This document shows, piece by piece, positions 38,957-44,399 of a DNA stretch of 44,399 nt. The notes under the pieces are model-generated. The model did not search any database, was not told where the DNA came from, and was given only the letters and a program-made list of their open reading frames with translations. This stretch comes from a virus. The DNA lies in IMG/VR virus record IMGVR_UViG_3300042934_001332, positions 1-44,399 of that record. The stretch is one strand, 5' to 3'. The number at the start of each line of letters is the position of its first letter. Positions within the stretch are counted from its first letter, which is position 1. Made by a program: the position numbers and the translations under genes.

Positions 38957-39403
38957 TTAATTTTCATTATTTTTTTTTAAATCTCTAAGTTTCTGAATAT
39001 TTACCATCGGAATTTTTATAGGTGGATTAATTCCAGCCAATGCTGTTGTAGACAATACAAATGACCTACACATCTGTGATAATGTTGCAACCCCATTTAA
39101 TTCAAGTCTATTTTTAAAAGTTTCATCGGTTAATACATGGGGATTTCCAACAAATATTGCTTCCATTTTCACACTTATTTTAAATAAATACGATTTCTTA
39201 ACTTTAGATTTTATTTCTGCTGTAAACTCAATGACACCAACATGATTATTCTCGTTTTTTTCGATGTTTAAAATATTATAGTCTATATCACTATCAATCC
39301 TTACAGGGATTTCTTCTGTAGCGATATCTTTTGTTTCCAATGAAAAGTGGGATACTCTACTAGCAACAAATTGAAAATCTGCTTGTATCTTTTTTGAATC
39401 CAT
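38957..39403 (-). CDS. SecB-like chaperone of a TAC system
   Basis: A 148-aa protein. The order 'FQFVASRVSHFSLE', 'IEFTAEIK', 'YLFKISVKMEAIFVG', 'ELNGVATLSQMCRSFVLSTTALAGINPPIKIPMVNIQKLRDL' fits SecB and SecB-like TAC chaperones, including the final proline-rich 'NPPIKIPMVNI'. Gram-positive bacteria generally lack export SecB, so this is almost surely the solitary chaperone of the toxin-antitoxin pair upstream, as with Rv1957 of Mycobacterium tuberculosis. It overlaps the antitoxin stop by one base (TAATG). Its stop lies in an arm repeat of element B. Confidence 0.8.
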   Translation of the reverse strand: MDSKKIQADFQFVASRVSHFSLETKDIATEEIPVRIDSDIDYNILNIEKNENNHVGVIEFTAEIKSKVKKSYLFKISVKMEAIFVGNPHVLTDETFKNRLELNGVATLSQMCRSFVLSTTALAGINPPIKIPMVNIQKLRDLKKNNEN

Positions 39404-39819
39404 TATGCACCCTCCGCATATTGAATATCTAATGTATCTTCAACTTCTTCTGTTATATGGCTTGTACATATGGCTTCTTTAGTAATTTCAATCTCGAAAT
39501 CGTCTGTATCCCAAATGTTTGTTTCTTGAGCTGTATCTTCAAATACGACTTCAAATTTCCAACCTAGTTTTTTTGATATCTTCCATAATTGTTCAATAGA
39601 TGGATTATAATCTCCACTTTCTAGTTTAGAAATCATCGCTTGAGATATACCTAATATATTAGCTAACTCTTTTTGTGTGATATTATTATTGATTCTGTAG
39701 TTTATTAACTTTAAAGATATACCAACTAATATATCATCAAGTTCAAAATTTTCTTTAGCTTCATCACTAGCTAACTCTTCTATTAAGTCCCAAGGATTTT
39801 TTAGTAGTTCTTTACTCAT
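39403..39819 (-). CDS. HigA-like antitoxin with C-terminal chaperone-addiction tail
   Basis: About 138 aa from ATG 39819 (AGGAGGGG is 9 bp upstream; ATG 39825 is too close). The HTH is 'ITQKELANILGISQAMISKLESGDYNPSIEQLWKISKKLGWKFEVVFED'. After it comes a ~40-aa acidic, hydrophobic-patched tail ('WDTDDFEIEITKEAICTSHITEEVEDTLDIQYAEGA'). In TAC systems such a tail makes the antitoxin unstable unless bound by the SecB-like chaperone. It neutralises the toxin encoded just upstream and probably represses the operon. Confidence 0.82.
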   Translation of the reverse strand: MSKELLKNPWDLIEELASDEAKENFELDDILVGISLKLINYRINNNITQKELANILGISQAMISKLESGDYNPSIEQLWKISKKLGWKFEVVFEDTAQETNIWDTDDFEIEITKEAICTSHITEEVEDTLDIQYAEGA

Positions 39820-39850
39820 GTTCATACACCCCTCCTGACAAAGTAAATTA

Positions 39851-40255
39851 CTAACATTCTAATAATTTTTCAATTCTTTTGCTTGCAATTATTTTAGGTT
39901 CTTCATAATCTTTTGTATCTTTTTCTATAAAGGGATAAAGCAATACTGCTATATCTTTATTATCATAATTTATAAATGTAAATAAAACTCTAAGATTAAT
40001 TTCTCCATGAATTTTAATTGAATAGATATTTTTGCAATCCTTTAGTTTCTCAAAAAGTTTTCTATGTTGGAAACAATTTGTTTTTAAAGAACTGAGAAAG
40101 TTAAGTGACTTTCTATATTTGCCTGTAATATCGTCTACACGACCACTCTGTTGAATTATATCTTTAAGTTCATCTTGATAGTCTACATATGCAAAAATAT
40201 AATTGGTTTTAAATTGTTCAGGATATATTATATTTGATATCTTAGTATTACCCAT
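39851..40255 (-). CDS. RelE/HigB-like toxin of a TAC system
   Basis: A 134-aa protein. The C-terminal half 'FEKLKDCKNIYSIKIHGEINLRVLFTFINYDNKDIAVLLYPFIEKDTKDYEEPKIIASKRIEKLL' has the pattern of the RelE/HigB mRNA-cleaving toxin fold (I..... NLRvLF...... lLypF.eK....Y...i..A..R...l). It is longer at the N-terminus than typical HigB. It is first in the operon, the toxin-antitoxin-chaperone order of HigB-HigA-Rv1957. ATG 40255 follows AAGGAG. Confidence 0.75.
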   Translation of the reverse strand: MGNTKISNIIYPEQFKTNYIFAYVDYQDELKDIIQQSGRVDDITGKYRKSLNFLSSLKTNCFQHRKLFEKLKDCKNIYSIKIHGEINLRVLFTFINYDNKDIAVLLYPFIEKDTKDYEEPKIIASKRIEKLLEC

Positions 40256-40320
40256 ATATTATCTCCTTAATCAGAGTATATTACTTATAAGTTATATTTG
40301 CAACCCTTTTTTAAAAATAT

Positions 40321-40338
40321 TATAACATATATGTTATA
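40321..40338. promoter_or_regulatory. 18-bp palindrome, likely TAC operator
   Basis: TATAACATATATGTTATA is a perfect palindrome 66 bp upstream of the toxin start, the expected place for HigA-type autoregulation. Confidence 0.6.
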
Positions 40339-40517
40339 TATGTTTAAGTGGTGTCACTTATTATTTCTGCATAGAAAATGTAAAACCTTCTAGTATTTTC
40401 AATTTATAGCTAGAAGGTTTATACATAGCTTATATAAAGAGATATTTAACTTATACTCCAAGCTGTTTTAATAATTTTGAGTATATTAATATCAGTATTT
40501 ATATTAAGGTCTAACGT

Positions 40518-40557
40518 GGGACAAGGGGATGAACTGACCCAAATATCCTCTTGTCTC
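40518..40557. repeat. REP-like hairpin element
   Basis: GGGACAAGGGGAT and ATCCTCTTGTCTC can pair along their length (two wobble positions) across a 14-nt loop. The motif is shared with the tandem repeat at 36671-36696. Confidence 0.6.
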
Positions 40558-40700
40558 TAAGAGCCCGCTATTTCTTTTTTATGTTTTTCAAGATAAGAAT
40601 GAGCCTGTCGGTTTATACCTAAAATTACCAGTATGTGATATAATACTATTATAAAGAATAAAAAAACATACAATACAAAAGATAAAAAGCAGGTGAACTA

Positions 40701-41654
40701 ATGTATATGAATCTTACAGGTCCCATTTTGGCATATGCTATTGTGGGCCTTATGACTCCAATCCTTATAAGGTTGGCTATAAAACTAAAATACTGTGATA
40801 TGCCCAGTGAAAGAAAGAGACACAAGAACCCTATGCCCTTGTGCGGTGGCTTGAGCATATTTATTGGCTTCTATCTCATCTATTTATCCTTTATACCTAA
40901 AATAACTGCAAAGTCCCTAGCAATATTTGCAGCTTCTATCTTAATCATCGGGATAGGGATCATAGATGATTGGTACAAAACCAAGGGAAAAGAGTTCTCG
41001 GCCCTTCCAAAGTTTATTGTACAAATACTAGCCGCTGCCATCGTTTACAGGTATGGTGTGATATTCCACGGCTTTGAGAATCCTATTACCCATGAGTTTG
41101 TTTTATTGCCTGTTTGGCTAAAGTTTGTACTTACTGTCACCTGGATTTTTGGTGTTACAACAGTGATAAATTTTTCAGATGGTATGGATGGTCTGGCAGG
41201 TGGAATGTCTGCTATTTCAGCTGCTACCTTATATATCGTGGCTGCAGCTAAAGGACAAAGCGATTCTGCTCTTATTGCTATGATATTAACAGGAGCTATA
41301 CTTGGCTTTATGCGATACAACCGACACCCTGCCAAGGTGTTTTTAGGAGACTCTGGAGCAACCTTTCTAGGGTTTATATTAGGTGTTATATCTATAGACG
41401 GGGCATTTAAGCAAGTAACAGTGATTTCAATGCTCATTCCGATTTTGGCATTGGGTGTACCCATATTTGACAATGTATTTGTAGTAATTAAGAGAGCCTT
41501 AGAGAAAAAACCGATTTATAAAGCAGACCGGAGTCAGATGCACTTTAGATTGGAATCACAAGGGCTTACACCAAAATATATTGTAAGGTTCATGTGGCTC
41601 ATCAGCCTATGCTCGAGCCTGTTATCCATCGTAATATTGCTGCTAAAGGTTTAG
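40701..41654 (+). CDS. MraY/WecA-family glycosyl-1-phosphate transferase (TagO-like)
   Basis: A 317-aa polytopic membrane protein with ~10 hydrophobic segments. Family signatures: 'DMPSERKRHKNPMPLCGGLSIF', 'GIGIIDDWYK' (catalytic Asp-Asp), 'NFSDGMDGLAGG', 'GFMRYNRHPAKVFLGDSGATFLGF' and the cytosolic 'RSQMHFRLESQGLT'. It transfers a sugar-1-phosphate from UDP-sugar to undecaprenyl phosphate, starting teichoic acid or polysaccharide synthesis. The His-rich loop with 'HF' fits WecA/TagO rather than MraY. AGGTGA precedes ATG 40701. Probably host DNA. Confidence 0.9.
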   Translation: MYMNLTGPILAYAIVGLMTPILIRLAIKLKYCDMPSERKRHKNPMPLCGGLSIFIGFYLIYLSFIPKITAKSLAIFAASILIIGIGIIDDWYKTKGKEFSALPKFIVQILAAAIVYRYGVIFHGFENPITHEFVLLPVWLKFVLTVTWIFGVTTVINFSDGMDGLAGGMSAISAATLYIVAAAKGQSDSALIAMILTGAILGFMRYNRHPAKVFLGDSGATFLGFILGVISIDGAFKQVTVISMLIPILALGVPIFDNVFVVIKRALEKKPIYKADRSQMHFRLESQGLTPKYIVRFMWLISLCSSLLSIVILLLKV

Positions 41655-41716
41655 CGTCATCGAAAAAACACAAATTTATAGTTGTCTAGTACTATAAATA
41701 AGCGCAGGAGGGCAAT

Positions 41717-41985
41717 ATGAAAGGAAAAACGCTATTTGAATTAGTAAATGAAGTAAAAGACGAAATGTCATTTCTTAACTTTATTGAGGAATTGTATAAA
41801 GATAGAGTGCTTATGTTGAGAGTAAGGGAGAAGATGAATGGCAGAATGACACTATAGAAACTTTCTTAGAGCGTGCCCATTCTTGGGGAGAAGCATCTAT
41901 AGATGGTCTTAAATATTATAATAAGCCTGATAATGTATGGAAAAGATGCGCTCAAATTATATATATGGGGAAGCTATATGAGTAA
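41717..41985 (+). pseudogene. Frameshifted DUF7660-like gene
   Basis: ATG 41717 after GGAGGG opens 'MKGKTLFELVNEVKDEMSFLNFIEELYKDRV', then stops at 41859. The -1 frame continues the family pattern: 'ESKGEDEWQNDTIETFLERAHSWGEASIDGLKYYNKPDNVWKRCAQIIYMGKLYE', stop 41983-41985. The two parts join near 41810-41830, so one base-pair change broke the gene (or it is a sequencing error). Its true end overlaps the next start. Confidence 0.7.
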
Positions 41986-42292
41986 ATATGAGCTATGGAT
42001 AGAAGCAGAGGAATGGGCAGAAGGAGAATGGGATATTCATAACGACAATACAGATGTAATTGTGGAGTTTGATAATGGAGATAGGTGGGTTGCATCTTTC
42101 TTCACTTACAGCAACATTGCAAAACTTGTTGAAAAGAATAGAACTACAGGTGAGTGCTTAAATGGAAAATACTTTTGGGCATCGGATATGATACTTGTTG
42201 ATGAAGTTAGCAGGGAAAGAATTGAGGAAGGTACAAAGCATTTGATTAATGAAGGTGAATTTGAATACATTTTCAGGAGATGTACGGATTAG
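41978..42292 (+). CDS. 104-aa acidic protein, possible immunity-type protein
   Basis: ATG 41978 overlaps the stop of the frameshifted gene (ATGAGTAA). 'YELWIEAEEWAEGEWDIHNDNTDVIVEFDNGDRWVASFFTYSNIAKLVEKNRTTGECLNGKYFWASDMILVDEVSRERIEE' resembles small acidic proteins often found as orphan immunity proteins of polymorphic toxin loci. No toxin gene is in the window. The resemblance is loose. Confidence 0.6.
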   Translation: MSKYELWIEAEEWAEGEWDIHNDNTDVIVEFDNGDRWVASFFTYSNIAKLVEKNRTTGECLNGKYFWASDMILVDEVSRERIEEGTKHLINEGEFEYIFRRCTD

Positions 42293-42423
42293 CAACTTAT
42301 TGATATAAGTCTAATTCAATAATAAATATAGGTAGATGATGTTAATCAGGGGTACTAAAACACAATTAATCAGTATCGGATGCAGTAAGATCAATGTTTG
42401 AAGGAAACGGAATTTAGATAGGC

Positions 42424-42485
42424 AACTCGAAATCAGTGGCACCTTAACGGGTACCGAGGCTCGAATCCCTCTCTTTCCGCCATAC
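42424..42485 (+). repeat. Decayed tRNA-Ser 3'-end copy 5
   Basis: From ACTCGAAATCAGT to CCGCCATA the order of the tRNA is kept. The variable arm has lost a pair (GCACC opposite GGTAC), the T arm lacks one base (GAGGCTCGAAT), and the acceptor has TCTTTCC. It is the oldest-looking copy. It is followed by a tRNA-style terminator. Confidence 0.8.
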
Positions 42486-42494
42486 ATAAAAATC

Positions 42495-42538
42495 AACCAC
42501 AAAGTCAGCAATTGCTTGACTCTGTGGTTTTATTTTTT
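42495..42538. terminator. Terminator after tRNA copy 5
   Basis: AACCACAAAGTCA/TGACTCTGTGGTT (one mismatch) with loop GCAATTGCT, followed by TTATTTTTT. It may be the original tRNA-Ser terminator displaced by insertions, or belong to the convergent LysM gene. Confidence 0.75.
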
Positions 42539-42557
42539 AAGTGAGTGACCTGTCTCT

Positions 42558-42890
42558 TTACCTCAGTGATGCTGTGACGACTAACTCTTGACCAGGGTAA
42601 ATAACATATGGTGGAGATAAGTAATTAAACATAATTAGATTATTAACATAGGTGCCAAATCTCACTGCAATGCGGTAAAGTGAATCCCCAGGTTTAACGG
42701 TATAGATTATTGCCTCTGGAGGGGATAATGGGATAACAATTTCTTGCCCTGGATAAATAACGTTAGGGTTAGGTATGCTATTGAACTTTAATACATTTTC
42801 CAATGTAGCGTTGTAATTGTGAGATATAGTATAGAGGTTGTCTCCTGGTACTACTGTATAAACTAATGTTCCAAAATATGCTGTTGGCAT
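42558..42890 (-). CDS. Protein with two LysM domains
   Basis: About 110 aa. ATG 42890 is 8 bp after AGGTG; ATG 42896 is an alternative. It has two LysM repeats, 'YTVVPGDNLYTISHNYNATLENVLKFNSIPNPNVIYPGQEIVIP' and 'YTVKPGDSLYRIAVRFGTYVNNLIMFNYLSPPYVIYPGQELVV'. It has no signal peptide or catalytic domain, resembling short spore-coat or cortex LysM proteins of Clostridia. It binds peptidoglycan; the location is uncertain. Confidence 0.85.
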   Translation of the reverse strand: MPTAYFGTLVYTVVPGDNLYTISHNYNATLENVLKFNSIPNPNVIYPGQEIVIPLSPPEAIIYTVKPGDSLYRIAVRFGTYVNNLIMFNYLSPPYVIYPGQELVVTASLR

Positions 42891-43183
42891 AAACATCACA
42901 CCTTTACTGTTAATGATTTATATTATGTTAATCTATATAAAATGGTGCAAATGTAAATAATATTGTTTAGATAAAAAACTATGAATACAAGCATATAAAG
43001 GTGAATATTAAGTCTAGAAAAGTCCATAGAAGCTATATTGAGTGCTTAACATTGAATGGATATATATGGTTAATTAATGGTCTGAGTGTTATAATGGAGT
43101 AAAGTAATTCTTAGCAGGGATAACTAATATAAACGTTGAAATTATAATAAAGATAATTTCATGATTTATTGATGGAGGATAAT

Positions 43184-43525
43184 ATGAAAGAAAAAAAGAC
43201 TGTTCTAATTAGAACATATCATTTAATAGAAGTTGACGAAGAAGAGCTATATAAAGAAGATGGCTTGTTAGATAAGATTGAAAAAGAAATATCCAATGAT
43301 ATAGAACTATCAATTGGGGAAAGTGTACATATGAAATGGGAAGGTACATCTATGACTTCTCTTACACCTGAAATTATGAATTGCGGAAAATGCTCATGCT
43401 GCGGTGCTTGGGTCACCGATAGAGAGAAAGCTGATCATATAGAAGGCTTATGTAATGGTGCAACTGTGGATGGAGAATTGCTATGTGATGAATGTTTACC
43501 TGAAGATCATAAATGGTCATTTTAG
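43184..43525 (+). CDS. 113-aa protein with cysteine cluster
   Basis: ATG 43184 is 5 bp after GGAGG; TTG 43169 lies before that site. The N-terminal half is acidic and helical ('IEVDEEELYKEDGLLDKIEKEISNDIELSIGES'). The C-terminal half has 'CGKCSCCGAWV' and 'CDECLPEDH', a likely zinc-binding module. Function not recognised. The 284 bp upstream hold nothing I can name. Confidence 0.6.
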   Translation: MKEKKTVLIRTYHLIEVDEEELYKEDGLLDKIEKEISNDIELSIGESVHMKWEGTSMTSLTPEIMNCGKCSCCGAWVTDREKADHIEGLCNGATVDGELLCDECLPEDHKWSF

Positions 43526-43673
43526 CGGCTTATAGCCGGCAGATAAATTGAAGCAATTGTTAGAACAAGTGCATATAAATATATAAGAAGAACCCTTGGA
43601 CATGCTGATTGAAGTGGTAGTATTTTAGACATCCTTGAAAAGGTTGAGAAATACGTTATGGAAGGTGATATTA

Positions 43674-44399
43674 ATGAATAAAAAGCCTTTATATTACAAA
43701 CAGTCAGATCCTAAGTGGGGAAATATACCTTATACGATCGATGGGGATAAGAAGGAAACAATTGGAGCTTCTGGTTGCGGGCCCACATGTGCGGCAATGA
43801 TAATTGCAAGTGCTAAGGATTCTAAAATAACTCCAGTTGAAATGTGCAGTCTAGCCATTGATTTAAACGACAGAACTGCAAACGACGGCACTGAATGGGA
43901 GTTTTTTGGGAAGGTAGCGGCTAGATACAACATACCTTTTAAGCAATCAGGAAGTACCAAGGAAGCCATAGAAGCCTTAAAGGAAGGTGCTTATGTTATA
44001 TGCAATATGAAGCCAGGCAAGTTTACAAAGAGTGGACATTACATCTTAGCGTGGGATTACCGCGATAATAATATTATTGTTCATGACTCTGCTAGTACAG
44101 CATATGAACGTACTTATGGTGATATTAAGACTTTTGAGACTCAATGCAGACAGTATTTCATATTCTTTGTTAAGCAACAGATGGAAGAGCCGAAATTACC
44201 TATGCTTAAAAGAGGGGCAAAAAATCAACATGTAAAAAAGCTTCAGGAGTTGCTTAATAAGGCTGGGTACAAGCTAGTTATTGATGGTGACTTTGGAGCA
44301 ATAACAGAAGGTGCAGTAAGAGATTTTCAGCTTAATAAAGGACTTGTTGTTGATGGAATTGTAGGCCCTAAAACGTGGAACAAGCTTTATGAAGCATAG
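43674..44399 (+). CDS. Second C39-like endolysin, paralogue of the prophage enzyme
   Basis: A 241-aa protein from ATG 43674 (GGAAGGTGAT), complete, with the stop at the last base of the window. It follows the prophage endolysin residue by residue over most of its length ('SGCGPTCAAMI', 'GHYILAWDY', 'IIVHDSAS', and the PG-binding 'DGDFGAITEGAVRDFQLNKGLVVDGIVGPKTWNKLYEA'). All catalytic residues are kept. It lies outside the att repeats, so it belongs to a different element, probably a prophage relic starting here, or is a domesticated copy. Confidence 0.88.
   Translation: MNKKPLYYKQSDPKWGNIPYTIDGDKKETIGASGCGPTCAAMIIASAKDSKITPVEMCSLAIDLNDRTANDGTEWEFFGKVAARYNIPFKQSGSTKEAIEALKEGAYVICNMKPGKFTKSGHYILAWDYRDNNIIVHDSASTAYERTYGDIKTFETQCRQYFIFFVKQQMEEPKLPMLKRGAKNQHVKKLQELLNKAGYKLVIDGDFGAITEGAVRDFQLNKGLVVDGIVGPKTWNKLYEA

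Larger units (their letters stand above)
38871..40360. mobile_element. Element B: related left end carrying a TAC module
   Basis: It shares its left end with element A and has one clear arm copy TTTTCTAACAT at 38947-38957. The cargo is the toxin-antitoxin-chaperone operon. The right end is not certain: the nearest further tRNA fragment is at 42424, beyond a gene that looks like host DNA. Confidence 0.45.
40256..40700. other. 445-bp intergenic region: TAC promoter/operator and repeats
   Basis: No gene is seen. It contains the palindrome TATAACATATATGTTATA (40321-40338), TAAGTG/CACTTA (about 40345-40360), an 11-bp inverted repeat AAACCTTCTAG...CTAGAAGGTTT with a 16-nt loop (about 40382-40420, possible terminator) and a REP-like hairpin (40518-40557). 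Upstream of 40701 the sequence is AT-rich, with a possible promoter. Confidence 0.6.

Noticed and set aside
38561-38980. Plus-strand frames reading through tRNA copies 3 and 4 ('GFESLSLRH')
   Set aside because: They are translations of tRNA-derived repeats without ribosome binding sites or family features.
42311-42511. Minus-strand frame over tRNA copy 5
   Set aside because: Same cause: antisense of a decayed tRNA fragment and its terminator.
42900-43183. Gene or RNA in the 284-bp gap before the cysteine-cluster protein
   Set aside because: No open frame with a start signal, no clear hairpin or promoter pair was found; reported as empty.
43530-43670. Possible integrase fragment ('RRTLGHAD') before the second endolysin
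   Set aside because: Only a handful of residues match before a stop, so chance similarity cannot be excluded.

Overview
The window looks like a low-GC Gram-positive chromosome, probably Clostridia. It is AT-rich, has strong GGAGG-type ribosome binding sites with many TTG/GTG starts, LexA boxes of the Bacillus/Clostridium type, a TagO/MraY-like gene and a PBSX/Xkd-type myoviral tail module. No species call is possible from the sequence alone.

Layout. (1) 1-335: the 3' end of tadA and an intact tRNA-Ser(CGA). (2) 275-34349: an apparently complete ~34 kb prophage in the 3' end of that tRNA, bounded by a perfect 65-bp direct repeat (275-339 and 34285-34349). Its left, lysogeny side carries integrase and ImmA behind a LexA box. 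Next come a restriction-modification island (NgoFVII-like PLD nuclease, PD-(D/E)XK-like protein, cytosine-5 methyltransferase, MIG-type mismatch glycosylase) and an unrecognised overlapping three-gene operon (membrane protein, 400-aa protein, zinc-ribbon protein). A CI-like repressor faces the early genes across a switch with four operators, and a fifth lies at the end of the first early gene. Early genes include small HTH proteins, a radical-SAM-like protein and a DnaD-like initiator with internal iterons. Late genes follow in the usual order: HNH, terminases, portal, protease, capsid, connectors, contractile sheath and tube, chaperone with a -1 frameshift, tape measure, Xkd-like baseplate, fibre, holin candidates and a C39-like endolysin. 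Two possible cargo genes follow, one of them behind a perfect LexA box.

(3) 34285-~40300: right of the prophage the tRNA-Ser 3' end recurs as attachment-site relics. Copy 2 is the prophage attR, copy 3 is at 38648-38708 and copy 4 at 38871-38896; a decayed copy 5 is at 42424-42485. Copies 2 and 4 share ~69 bp of the same left-end sequence, and 11-bp arm-like repeats (TTTTCTAACAT) sit just inside the ends. I read this as a tandem accretion of related integrative elements with different cargo. Element A carries a DEDDy exonuclease, a membrane protein with a possible PLD-like domain, an integrase relic, an HTH regulator and a DUF4062 protein. Element B carries a toxin-antitoxin-SecB-like chaperone (TAC) module. 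(4) 40500-44399: probable host or relic DNA, with a TagO-like transferase, a frameshifted DUF7660-like gene, a LysM protein and a second copy of the prophage-type endolysin ending exactly at the window edge.

How it works together: repressor and operators should hold lysogeny. Host SOS is wired to ImmA/integrase at one end and to a small gene at the other. R-M, the unknown operon and the downstream elements form a dense set of known and candidate defence functions around one tRNA gene. All functional calls come from reading motifs and gene order; no database search was run.
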